Shown: piece after piece, positions 15,618-24,114 of the stretch
Numbering within the stretch: position 1 is the first letter of the stretch
Layout of the letters: each line of letters begins with the position of its first letter
Source of the DNA: an uncultured bacterium
GTDB taxonomy: Bacteria; Bacillota; Clostridia; Oscillospirales; Oscillospiraceae
Reading direction: 5' to 3'
Assembly (NCBI GenBank): GCA_949840775.1
Contig: CATKXO010000023.1
Span: forward strand, 1-44,660
Length of the DNA: 44,660 nt
Notes under the pieces: generated by a model
Seen by the model: only the letters and a program-made list of their open reading frames with translations
What the model was told of the DNA's origin: nothing
The model's database searches: none
Position numbers and translations under genes: made by a program

Positions 15618-16190
15618 ATGCCAATGATTTCTGCCAGCGATTTCCGCAACGGCGTGACCTTCGAGATGGACGGCAAGGTCATGCAGGTGGTCGAGTTCCA
15701 GCATGTCAAGCCCGGCAAGGGCGCGGCCTTTGTCCGTACCAAGATGAAGAACGTCATCACCGGCGGCGTGACCGAGACCTCCTTCAACCCCACCGCCAAG
15801 TTTGAGCAGGCCTTTGTGGAGCGCAAGGACATGGATTACAGCTACAGCGACGGCGACCTGTACTACTTCATGGACCCCGAGACCTTCGACATGATCCCCA
15901 TCGGCAAGGACCTGCTGGGCGACAGCTTCAAGTTTGTCAAGGAGAACATGACCTGCAAGGTGATGTCCTACAAGGGCAGCGTATTCGGCGTGGAGCCCCC
16001 CAACTTTGTGGAGCTGGAGGTCACCGAGACCGACCCCGGCTTTGCCGGCAACACCGCCACCAACAATGTGCTCAAGCCCGCCACCCTGGAGACCGGCGCC
16101 GAGATTAAGGTGCCCCTGTTTGTCAACCCCGGCGACAAAATCAAGATCGACACCCGGACCGGGGAGTATCTCGAAAGATGTAAGGCGTAA
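15618..16190 (+). CDS. efp: Translation elongation factor P
   Basis: EF-P rescues ribosomes stalled at polyproline. The 190-residue product has the KOW-like N-domain with the tip loop [14 protein letters not shown], where K34 is the position normally modified, and the two OB domains ending with [19 protein letters not shown]. The P-G-K-G tip with lysine fits the group modified on Lys rather than Arg (the rhamnosylated type). The ATG at 15618 lies 9 nt after GGAGG; an ATG at 15609 overlaps the ribosome binding site and was rejected. The next gene may be cotranscribed through a repeat. Confidence 0.97.
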   Translation: MPMISASDFRNGVTFEMDGKVMQVVEFQHVKPGKGAAFVRTKMKNVITGGVTETSFNPTAKFEQAFVERKDMDYSYSDGDLYYFMDPETFDMIPIGKDLLGDSFKFVKENMTCKVMSYKGSVFGVEPPNFVELEVTETDPGFAGNTATNNVLKPATLETGAEIKVPLFVNPGDKIKIDTRTGEYLERCKA

Positions 16191-16196
16191 ATATCC

Positions 16197-16263
16197 TGTA
16201 GGGGCCGGCGCCCACGCCGGCCCGTCCATTTATCTGCGGGCCGCCGAAGGCGGCGGCCCCTAC
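16197..16263. repeat. Dispersed GC-rich palindromes, copy 7
   Basis: TGTAGGGGCCGGCG...CGCCGGCCC is followed by GGGCCGCCGAAGGCGGCGGCCCCTAC. The outer ends TGTAGGGG and CCCCTAC are shared with copies 1, 6 and 9. Confidence 0.75.
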
Positions 16264-16297
16264 TGTTGAGGTATTGCCTCAGAAAGGGAAAATAACT

Positions 16298-16726
16298 ATG
16301 ACTATTTCTGAAAAAGTCGCCTATCTGAAGGGCCTGGCCGAGGGGCTGGACCTGGACACCACCAAGTCCAAGGAGGGCAAGCTCATCTCCGTGATGATCG
16401 GCATCCTGGAGGAGCTGGCCATGTCGGTGGAGGACCTGGAGGAGAACGCTCTGAACCTGGGTGAGGAGATCGACGTGCTGTCTGACGACCTGGCCGACGT
16501 GGAAGAGGTGGTCTTCGACGAGGACGAGGACGACGATATGGAGGATTACGACGACGACTGGTTCGAGGTGGAGTGCCCCACCTGCGGCGCCGACATCGTG
16601 GTGGACGACGAGGCCCTGGCCGACGGCGAGGTGGAGTGCCCCGGCTGCGGCACCCGGTACGCCATGGAGCTCACCGACGACGAGGATGAGGAAGAGGCGG
16701 ACGAAGGCGAAGTGCCCGAGGACTGA
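16298..16726 (+). CDS. Acidic zinc-ribbon protein (CD1247 N-terminal-domain type)
   Basis: A 142-residue very acidic protein. The N-terminal helical region MTISEKVAYLKGLAEGLDLD to about residue 70 matches the domain named after C. difficile CD1247. A run of Asp/Glu follows, then a zinc ribbon with two Cys pairs, CPTCGADIV and CPGCGTRY, then an acidic tail. Its role is unknown; the combination of acidic tail and zinc ribbon suggests binding to a nucleic-acid enzyme such as RNA polymerase (inference). The start ATG at 16298 follows AGAAAGGGAAAATAACT. It lies between efp and a terminator. Confidence 0.82.
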   Translation: MTISEKVAYLKGLAEGLDLDTTKSKEGKLISVMIGILEELAMSVEDLEENALNLGEEIDVLSDDLADVEEVVFDEDEDDDMEDYDDDWFEVECPTCGADIVVDDEALADGEVECPGCGTRYAMELTDDEDEEEADEGEVPED

Positions 16727-16734
16727 GTTCCAAG

Positions 16735-16769
16735 GCCCCCTTTTTCAAAAAGGGGGCTTTTTTATTTTC
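16735..16769 (+). terminator. Intrinsic terminator
   Basis: GCCCCCTTTTT-C-AAAAAGGGGGC followed by TTTTTTATTTT. Confidence 0.93.
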
Positions 16770-16834
16770 CAAAACCGGGAACCTCTGCCGGGAAAATGCG
16801 TCTATAAAATATAGAAGCCGCAACATTGCTAACA

Positions 16835-16863
16835 CCGGGCCGCCGAGGGCGGCGGCCCCCACT
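16835..16863. repeat. Dispersed GC-rich palindrome, short copy 8
   Basis: CCGGGCCGCCGAGGGCGGCG followed by GCCCCCACTGT. It is a single hairpin upstream of the second serpin, in the same place relative to the gene as copy 3 is to the first. Confidence 0.65.
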
Positions 16864-16887
16864 GTAAACAGGAAAGGAGAATCCGCC

Positions 16888-18273
16888 ATGAAACGAATGC
16901 TGTCTCTTGTCCTGGCCGCCGTTCTGCTGCTGGCCGGATGCGCCGGAGGAAACCAAAGCCCCAACGGCGGGGGCGAGCCTGTCCATGATGGAAAAGAACC
17001 CGTGAAAATGAGCTATGCCCTGGCTGAGCCGGTGTACCCGGAGTTCCCCCAGCAGCCCCAGTTCCCCGAGGACGGGGACTATGACGCCTGGAACGAGGCC
17101 TATCAGAAGTACATAGATGCGCTGATCGCCCTCCGGGGGGAGGGCAACCACGTCACCGAGGCGGAGCACGCCGCCCTGACCGCCTTCACCGCCAAAAGCA
17201 CTCCCCTGGTGCTGGCGGGACAGGAGGGGAAAAACGCCATTTACTCCCCCCTATCCCTGTGGTCCGCCCTGGCCATGCTGGCCCAGTGCGCCGACGGGGA
17301 CAGCCGGCAGCAGGTGCTGGACGCCATGGGCGCGGACGGCGTGGACACCCTCCAGGACCAGGTGGAGCACCTGTGGCGCACCCTGTACACCGACGACGGG
17401 ATGAGCACCCTGATTTTAAGCAACTCCATCTGGCTCAACAGCAGCTTGCAGGGGACCTATGTACAGGACACCCTGGATACCCTGGCCCAAAAGTACTACG
17501 CCGGGGCCTACGCCGTCCCTATGGGCAGCGGCGAGGCCGACCAGGCGGTGACAGAGTGGGTGGGGGAGCAGACCCGCGGGCTCATCGGAGGGGAGCAGCC
17601 GGTGGTGGAGACCAAGCCCGAGACCCTGGCCCTGCTGGTGTCCTCCCTGTACTACAAGGCCGCCTGGCAGGACGAGTTTATGCCTGAGCGGACGGAGACC
17701 GACACCTTCACCGGTGCAGACGGACAGGAGAGCCGGGTGGACTTTATGCACCGGACCGAGGACGCCAACTTCATCCGCAGGGACGGCTATCAGGCCGCCC
17801 GATTGCAGACCCACCTGGGGGAGATGGTCTTCGTCCTCCCCGACCAGGGGGTTGCCCCCGAGTCCCTGCTCCAGAACCAGGAGTTCCTCTCCCGGCTGGA
17901 GTTCTACGGGGACGCCTGCACCTGGGGGGAGGTTCAGTGGTCGGTGCCCAAGTTTGACGTGGACTCCGACCTGGACCTGATGGAAGCGCTCAAGGCTATG
18001 GGCGTCACCGACCTGCCCGACTTCGACCGGGCCGACCTGACCGCCCTCACCGATCTGGACGCCTTCCTCTCCGACGCCAAGCAGCTGGCCCGGGTGAAGG
18101 TGGACGAGAAGGGGGTGGAGGCCGCCGCCGTCACGATCATGGCGGCTTGCGGCGCCGGGATGCCGCCGGAGGACCCGGAGATCTGCGTCATGGACCTGGA
18201 CCGGCCCTTCCTCTTTATCATCCGCACCCAGGACGTGCCCCTGTTCGTGGGGATCGTCAATCAAATCGCCTGA
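16888..18273 (+). CDS. Secreted lipoprotein serpin 2
   Basis: A 461-residue serpin with signal peptide and lipobox (MKRMLSLVLAAVLLLAGC), a linker of about 80 residues rich in Pro, Glu and Gln that is absent from serpin 1, then the serpin core: NAIYSPLSLWSALAMLAQCA, LVSSLYYKAAW, hinge EKGVEAAAVTIMAACGAG and the signature DRPFLFIIRTQDVPLFVG. P14 is Val instead of the usual Thr/Ser, which may slow loop insertion. Counting from the hinge, P2-P2' lies around G-A-G-M. The different reactive loop suggests a different protease target from serpin 1 (inference). The ATG follows GGAAAGGAGAATCCGCC. Confidence 0.94.
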   Translation: MKRMLSLVLAAVLLLAGCAGGNQSPNGGGEPVHDGKEPVKMSYALAEPVYPEFPQQPQFPEDGDYDAWNEAYQKYIDALIALRGEGNHVTEAEHAALTAFTAKSTPLVLAGQEGKNAIYSPLSLWSALAMLAQCADGDSRQQVLDAMGADGVDTLQDQVEHLWRTLYTDDGMSTLILSNSIWLNSSLQGTYVQDTLDTLAQKYYAGAYAVPMGSGEADQAVTEWVGEQTRGLIGGEQPVVETKPETLALLVSSLYYKAAWQDEFMPERTETDTFTGADGQESRVDFMHRTEDANFIRRDGYQAARLQTHLGEMVFVLPDQGVAPESLLQNQEFLSRLEFYGDACTWGEVQWSVPKFDVDSDLDLMEALKAMGVTDLPDFDRADLTALTDLDAFLSDAKQLARVKVDEKGVEAAAVTIMAACGAGMPPEDPEICVMDLDRPFLFIIRTQDVPLFVGIVNQIA

Positions 18274-18278
18274 CCCCT

Positions 18279-18309
18279 CGGGGCCCCCGTCACTGGAGGC
18301 CCTTTTTTG
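18279..18309 (+). terminator. Probable terminator of serpin 2
   Basis: GGGCCCCC pairs with GGAGGCCC with one mismatch, followed by T6. It overlaps the 3' end of the convergent permease gene. Confidence 0.6.
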
Positions 18310-18664
18310 TTCCGCCGAAGAGCTCCATCAGGCCCACCACAATGAGAAAGGCCCCGAACAGCTTTTTCAGCAGCCCCACCTCCATGGCGGTGGCCGCCCA
18401 GGCGGCCAGGGCGGCGCAGGCCAGCCCCGCGCCGATGGCGGGCAGGAGGGCCGGCTTTTCGATATAGCCGTTCTTCACGTGGGCGGGCAGGGCCAGCAGG
18501 CCCGCGGGGAGAAAGTACAGCAGATTGATCCCCTGGGCCAGCCGCTGTTCCACCCCGGCGAAGGCGGTCATGTAGACCAGCAGCAGGGTGCCGCCCCCCA
18601 CGCCGAAGCCGGACAGCACCCCCGTGGCCGCCCCTACAATCAGCGGCAGTATCCACGCTTTCAC
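18290..18664 (-). CDS. Half-size TauE/SafE-family permease, second subunit
   Basis: A 124-residue protein with four predicted membrane helices and the family motif near the start, GAATGVLSGFGVGGGTLLLV. Full-length TauE/SafE exporters (sulfite, sulfonate or other organic acids) have about 250 residues with two such halves. Here each half is a separate gene, and the two likely form a heterodimer. The GTG start at 18662-18664 overlaps the stop of the first subunit by four bases (GTGA), after GAGGAGCTTCCT, so translation is coupled. The substrate cannot be told. Confidence 0.85.
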   Translation of the reverse strand: MKAWILPLIVGAATGVLSGFGVGGGTLLLVYMTAFAGVEQRLAQGINLLYFLPAGLLALPAHVKNGYIEKPALLPAIGAGLACAALAAWAATAMEVGLLKKLFGAFLIVVGLMELFGGTKKGLQ

Positions 18665-19014
18665 AGGAAGCTCCTCACCCCTCCGTAAATCAGCAGCAGG
18701 CCGAAGGCCCGCTTCAGCCAGGGTATTTTCATCCCCTCGAACCACTTCCCACCGGCCCAGCCCCCGGCCGCGCCGCCGATGAGATAGGGCAGGGCCGCTA
18801 GGAAGTCCAGCCCGCCCCGGAACAGGTAGATTGCCACCGACAGGGCGCACAGGGGCAGAATCACCGCCACCGAAGTGGCAAAGGCTTTCCGCTGGTCCAG
18901 CTTGCAGTACCCCGTCAGCAGGGGGACGAACACCGACCCGCCCCCGCCGCCAAAGAGCCCGTTGGCCACCCCCGCCAGCCCGCCGGCGATGGCGTATTTC
19001 CATTTCGCGTGCAA
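18661..19014 (-). CDS. Half-size TauE/SafE-family permease, first subunit
   Basis: A 117-residue protein with four predicted membrane helices and the motif AGGLAGVANGLFGGGGGSVF at residues 9-28, the N-terminal half signature of TauE/SafE. A TTG at 19012-19014 is chosen as start because the family begins about six residues before this motif and no ATG exists in frame nearby. The only plausible ribosome binding site, GGGGGCGG, lies inside the right arm of a terminator-like hairpin. It is translationally coupled to the second subunit. Confidence 0.8.
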   Translation of the reverse strand: MHAKWKYAIAGGLAGVANGLFGGGGGSVFVPLLTGYCKLDQRKAFATSVAVILPLCALSVAIYLFRGGLDFLAALPYLIGGAAGGWAGGKWFEGMKIPWLKRAFGLLLIYGGVRSFL

Positions 19015-19015
19015 A

Positions 19016-19059
19016 AAACCGCCCCCTTTTGGCTTAGTGTGCCAAAAGCGGGGCGGTTT
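19016..19059 (-). promoter_or_regulatory. Terminator-like hairpin at the permease start (possible attenuator)
   Basis: On the minus strand, AAACCGCCCCGCTTTTGGC pairs with GCCAAAAGGGGGCGGTTT (one bulge) and is followed by T6 that runs into the TTG start codon. The hairpin would both stop transcription and hide the ribosome binding site of the permease pair. It may also just end minus-strand transcripts arriving from upstream. Confidence 0.6.
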
Positions 19060-19091
19060 ATGTATGTTTCGGATGGTCCACGACTTTCTCC

Positions 19092-19119
19092 TTGCGAAAG
19101 TGGCAAAATCTGATATAAT
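19092..19119 (+). promoter_or_regulatory. Promoter of the PBECR-like gene
   Basis: TTGCGA, 16-nt spacer, TATAAT, 34 nt before the proposed GTG start. Confidence 0.7.
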
Positions 19120-19153
19120 CATCTCAGAAGTCAAGCAGGGCGGTGAGAGCAAC

Positions 19154-19531
19154 GTGCAAATCATTGGCAAGATTGACAGGAATATATACAGTGTGGTCTC
19201 CCCGCGCATCCAGACAGACGAAGTAATCATAACGGACGAACGAATTGCGCACATACAAAAACGCCACCCAAATACTTTTGAACAATATGCAAAATACATA
19301 CAAAAAATTATTGAGGAGCCTGATTATATATTGGAGGCAAACAGGCCAAATACCGCGTTTGTACTGAAGGAATTTACGGAGAATGATAAGCGGTTCCAAT
19401 TAATTTTGCGGCTTGCCGTAGAGGGAGATCAGCCCGGATACAAGAATTCGGTAATCACATTTTTGAACGTTGAAGAAAAGCGATATCGCAGATACTTGCG
19501 AACGAAAAATATCCTTTACAAATCCGAATAA
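19154..19531 (+). CDS. PBECR-like nuclease-fold protein
   Basis: A 125-residue protein resembling the PBECR group (phage barnase-EndoU-colicin E5/D-RelE-like nuclease fold) common as small genes or as the ends of phage and toxin proteins. Visible family parts are ITDERIAHIQKRHPNTFEQY, IIEEPDYILEANRPNTAFVL and NSVITFLNVEEKRYRRYL. The RHP and R-P-N-T residues are the likely catalytic set. The GTG at 19154 follows GGCGGTGAG and lies downstream of the -10 box, so earlier in-frame ATGs are not used. It is more AT-rich than its neighbours. No antitoxin gene is adjacent. Confidence 0.78.
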   Translation: MQIIGKIDRNIYSVVSPRIQTDEVIITDERIAHIQKRHPNTFEQYAKYIQKIIEEPDYILEANRPNTAFVLKEFTENDKRFQLILRLAVEGDQPGYKNSVITFLNVEEKRYRRYLRTKNILYKSE

Positions 19532-19543
19532 AACGACTATAAT
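19515..19543 (+). promoter_or_regulatory. Promoter of the small structured RNA
   Basis: TTTACA, 17-nt spacer, TATAAT, overlapping the 3' end of the PBECR-like gene. No start codon with a ribosome binding site follows. Confidence 0.7.
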
Positions 19544-19547
19544 AAAG

Positions 19548-19713
19548 ATAGGATAAGATGGTTCTTTGAGGTGGACAATTTCGTGGCATCCACACGCCGA
19601 TGGTACTGACAGGGGGAACCCGAGAGATGCAGGAGAACGCCACGCCTGCCAAAGAGCCCAACCTATGAAGGGGGCCGCAGAAGGCCGACACTCCGTAAAG
19701 AAGTGTCGGCCTT
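19548..19713 (+). ncRNA. Small structured RNA resembling a shortened 5S rRNA
   Basis: After the promoter, a closing helix forms from GGTTCTTTG (19560-19568) with CAAAGAGCC (19650-19658), extended by ATAGG with CCTAT. Inside are CGCCGATGGTACTGAC, GAGAGATGCAGG and ACGCCA, which match the loop E and helix IV-V side of 5S rRNA. The 5' half seems short: GTGGA and TCCAC close a 13-nt loop where helix III should be, giving about 100 nt instead of about 117. A terminator stem AAGGCCGACACT/AGTGTCGGCCTT ends at 19713. It could be a diverged or deleted 5S gene or an unrelated RNA. No 16S or 23S gene is present in the window. Confidence 0.5.
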
Positions 19714-19762
19714 TCGGCTAACCTGTAAAGAAATTCTATCTATTGGGACGGTGTAGTTATGG

Positions 19763-21487
<1,725 letters not shown>

Positions 21488-21522
21488 TTATCATATCACA
21501 CCCGGCGCAAAACTTCAACACT

Positions 21523-21792
21523 TTACAGTGTGATATTTTGATTGAGAATGCGATTTACTTTCTTTTCCGCAGTTTCGGCGTTTTCACTGAAACGGGCGTT
21601 GACAGTATAGATGGTGCCGCCAATCTCTCGTTCAAAGCTGATGGGGCGGGAATATTGATGTTCCCGGAACCATGCAAGACGCTGTTCCCGGCTCAATGTG
21701 GCGAGATAGGCGATTTCCTGTTCTACTTTCTCCCATACTTCCTCAACAATTTCCCATTCTTTTTCTGACAATTCGATTTGAACTGTGCTCAT
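21523..21792 (-). CDS. tnpW: TnpW-like element protein
   Basis: An 89-residue protein. The C-terminal part SFEREIGGTIYTVNARFSEN and the following charged helix match the small TnpW proteins of Tn4451-type elements, whose function is unknown. The N-terminal half is a charged helix (ELSEKEWEIVEEVWEKVEQE). The ATG at 21790-21792 overlaps the relaxase stop (ATGA), so the genes are translationally coupled. The recombinase start lies about 80 nt downstream. Confidence 0.75.
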   Translation of the reverse strand: MSTVQIELSEKEWEIVEEVWEKVEQEIAYLATLSREQRLAWFREHQYSRPISFEREIGGTIYTVNARFSENAETAEKKVNRILNQNITL

Positions 21793-23171
21793 CTGGCAAC
21801 GCTCCTTTCCCTCTGCCTGCTTTGTGTTCGGCCCATGCGCTGGGCCTGCATTTCCTGTTCCAGCTTCAAATTTTCCTTCAGCCGGTCGCTCCGGGCGAGT
21901 ACGCCTTCGGCGGTTTTGATGTCCTTTCGGCAGACAGCCATCGCCGCCGTCAATCGGTCACGCTGGGCCTTGATTTGGGCAATTTCCGCCCCATCGTCAC
22001 AGTGGCGCAGACGGTTGTAGCATTTCTGGCGGGCGGCCCCCAATTCCTTTATTTCAGCCTGTTTTTCGCTGATAAAGTCGGCAACAGCTTCCACCGTGTC
22101 CAGCTTTTCCCGGCAAATCAACTGTGCCTGTCGGCTGATAGCGTCCAGACGGCGGCATTCCTCCCGCAGCTCTGGGGATAACGGGCGGTGATTGCTCCCT
22201 TTTGGCAGGATACCCAAACAGTAACAGTAGCGGAGATACAGTCCCCGGAAGCCGCCGATCTTCTTCACTGTGCTGAAAGAGCCGTTTAGTCGCATGCGTT
22301 TGGGGTGGTGCCGCTGGACGGGGATGGGCTTGTACCGCTGATAGCCCAGGTCGTAGGCATACCGCTGGCGGTTTTTCTCAATCCGCTCCCGGAGGGCAGG
22401 GAGGTCGTAGTCCTCACCCAATCGGTAGAGCCGAACCGCCTTTTTACTGCCGATCCGCCGCAGGGTGGCATATTTGTGGGCAGGGTTGGCGTCCAGCTCG
22501 TAGCCCTGCTCCCGGAGGGCTTTCCGCAGGTCGTTTCCGTCCACGCTGACCTTGATGGCGGCGTCCAGGGCTTCCCGCATCAGGTTGTATTTGGTGGGTT
22601 CGCCCCTCTTTTCAGCGAAGTAAATGCTCCGGGGCGTTTTCCCTTTTGGATTTTTGATAGTGGAAAGCTGGTATTCTTTGCATAAATCATCCGATAACTG
22701 GCGAAACTGATAGTAGGCCCGCTTGCCGCAGTTGAACTTTCGACCGTCCCACAAGCCCACAGAATTGACGACAAAGTGGTTATGATAGGTGCCGGTGTTG
22801 AAGTGGGTAGCGACCAATACCTGGTATTCGTCCCCCCACATCCGTTTTGCCAGTTCCACACCGAGTTGGTGGCACAGCTCCGGGGTGACCTCGCCGGGTT
22901 TAAAGCTCTGATAGGCGTGATAGGCCACGTTGCCGCCCGTCTTGCCAAACCGTTCCTTGACCGCCTGCATTTCCTGAAAAGCGGTGTCCCGGTTGCAGTT
23001 CACGCCGGTGACGAACATGGCGCGTTCCTGGCCCTCAACGGTCTTTTCCTCGTTGGCGGCATAGTGGAGAACATTCCGCAAATCCGAGTAGATGGTTTTC
23101 TCCGGGTTTTGGGCGTAGTCCACCACACGGGCCAGACTGTCCTTAACAGGCCAGATTTTAGTCGTCGCCAT
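21789..23171 (-). CDS. Relaxase / mobilization protein (MobP or TnpZ type)
   Basis: It nicks the transfer origin so that the element can be mobilized by a helper conjugation system. The 460-residue protein starts MATTKIWPVKDSLARVVDYA, a typical start of this group, and has the metal-binding motif ATHFNTGTYHNHFVVNSV (H...HNH) near residue 135, followed by helical C-terminal segments. The catalytic residue is probably an early Tyr (VVDYAQNP or IYSDL). The ATG at 23169-23171 overlaps the MobC gene; an ATG nine bases earlier is also possible. No coupling protein or type IV secretion gene is present, so it depends on a helper. Confidence 0.92.
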   Translation of the reverse strand: MATTKIWPVKDSLARVVDYAQNPEKTIYSDLRNVLHYAANEEKTVEGQERAMFVTGVNCNRDTAFQEMQAVKERFGKTGGNVAYHAYQSFKPGEVTPELCHQLGVELAKRMWGDEYQVLVATHFNTGTYHNHFVVNSVGLWDGRKFNCGKRAYYQFRQLSDDLCKEYQLSTIKNPKGKTPRSIYFAEKRGEPTKYNLMREALDAAIKVSVDGNDLRKALREQGYELDANPAHKYATLRRIGSKKAVRLYRLGEDYDLPALRERIEKNRQRYAYDLGYQRYKPIPVQRHHPKRMRLNGSFSTVKKIGGFRGLYLRYCYCLGILPKGSNHRPLSPELREECRRLDAISRQAQLICREKLDTVEAVADFISEKQAEIKELGAARQKCYNRLRHCDDGAEIAQIKAQRDRLTAAMAVCRKDIKTAEGVLARSDRLKENLKLEQEMQAQRMGRTQSRQRERSVAR

Positions 23172-23463
23172 CGTCTGCATCCCCGTTGGTGTAGGCCGTC
23201 AGGATTTGCCCCGCCAACTCGTCCAGTTGGGCCGCTGTCCGCTCTATTGGCTGGGTAGCGAGGTTATTCCGCAGGGCGTTTACCTGCTGATAAAGGGTGT
23301 GAAACCGCTGGCGGGGAAACGCCGCCGCAGATTTGCCAGCGCCTACCCGCCGGAGATACCCGGACAGAGACAGGCCGCACCGTCTGGCCTGACGCTCCAG
23401 CTTCCGCTTTTCCTGTTCCGTCACCCGCACTTGGATGGCTGTCGTTCTCTTTCTGTCGGTCAT
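23158..23463 (-). CDS. MobC-like relaxosome accessory protein
   Basis: A 101-residue protein with an N-terminal ribbon-helix-helix (TTAIQVRVTEQEKRKLERQA, then CGLSLSGYLRR) and a C-terminal helix with NALRNNLATQPIERTAAQLDE, the usual MobC layout. It binds near the transfer origin and helps the relaxase. The ATG at 23461-23463 follows AAGGAGCGGATCAGA. It is the first gene of the mobilization unit; the origin of transfer should lie just upstream. Confidence 0.9.
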   Translation of the reverse strand: MTDRKRTTAIQVRVTEQEKRKLERQARRCGLSLSGYLRRVGAGKSAAAFPRQRFHTLYQQVNALRNNLATQPIERTAAQLDELAGQILTAYTNGDADDGDD

Positions 23464-23760
23464 TCTGATCCGCTCCTTTCTGACCGGGGTGATAGGGGTG
23501 GAACCCCTCTCAGCGCAAAGCGCCGCCCGCTTTTGGGGTGCCCCCGGCAACACAAAAGCTATGCTCGCTACCCCACAAGACAGGGCGACGGGCTGTTCGT
23601 TCGGTGGCTTCTTTCTATGGAGCGTTGGATAAGCTGCTGTTCTATCCGGGAGCGTTCCGCCCCCTTTCAGCGGCGTTGTCTCGCTCACTCCCTGGGTTGG
23701 GAGGTCATGGCGCAATTATCACTCTCGGACGGTCATTCAGTTGTCAGGGGCAAAAAAGAA

Positions 23761-23837
23761 GCCGGTACATAGACGCACCAACCCCAGCGGGAGCTTTCCT
23801 CTCGCTGGGGTTCTTGTGTGGTTGTCTATGTACCGGC
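23761..23837. promoter_or_regulatory. Large two-level hairpin in the mobile element
   Basis: Perfect outer arms GCCGGTACATAGAC (23761-23774) and GTCTATGTACCGGC (23824-23837) enclose an inner stem (23779-23792 with 23799-23812, one G-T pair). On the minus strand a T-rich run TTCTTTTTT follows, so it can act as a terminator protecting mobC from cargo-side antisense transcription. It could also be part of oriT or a small RNA. Confidence 0.7.
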
Positions 23838-23952
23838 TGAAAAGCCGTATTCAGTTCGCCCATTAAATGGGAGTTTCAGTTTAACATATAGAACTGGTGT
23901 TTGTCAATACATTGTTGACGATTTGCTCAAATTTTAAGAGCTACCTTGTGGA

Positions 23953-23981
23953 TTGCACTTTTCGACTTGTTATGCTATAAT
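23953..23981 (+). promoter_or_regulatory. Promoter of the cargo operon
   Basis: TTGCAC, 17-nt spacer, TATAAT. The leader before the first gene is about 125 nt. No other promoter of this quality is seen up to 28515. Confidence 0.8.
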
Positions 23982-24114
23982 TTGCCTTGGGTGCTGACTT
24001 TATATGGGCATTCACCACAAGATCAATTGTCATTACAGCTTTTTGAATATATCTGCACTTCTTATCTGGCTGTATAAGCCTCTTTTCTATCACTTTGATT
24101 TGGAGGGTAAATAT

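Larger units (their letters stand above)
23464..24114. other. Non-coding region between mobilization and cargo units, probable oriT
   Basis: A 651-nt gap between the divergent mobC and cargo operons. Its mobC side (23470-23760) has no convincing gene and several short dyads, and is the expected place of the transfer origin next to mobC. A large hairpin follows at 23761-23837, then AT-rich DNA with the cargo promoter at 23953-23981. The nick site cannot be identified by eye. Confidence 0.5.

Noticed and set aside
23158-23715. Longer MobC starting near 23715
   Set aside because: The extra part has no similarity to MobC, and AAGGAG lies just before the ATG at 23461-23463.
24004-24114. N-terminal extension of cargo gene A (37 residues, hydrophobic)
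   Set aside because: The ATG at 24004 has no ribosome binding site and lies close to the predicted transcript start, whereas GGAGGGTAAATAT precedes the ATG at 24115.
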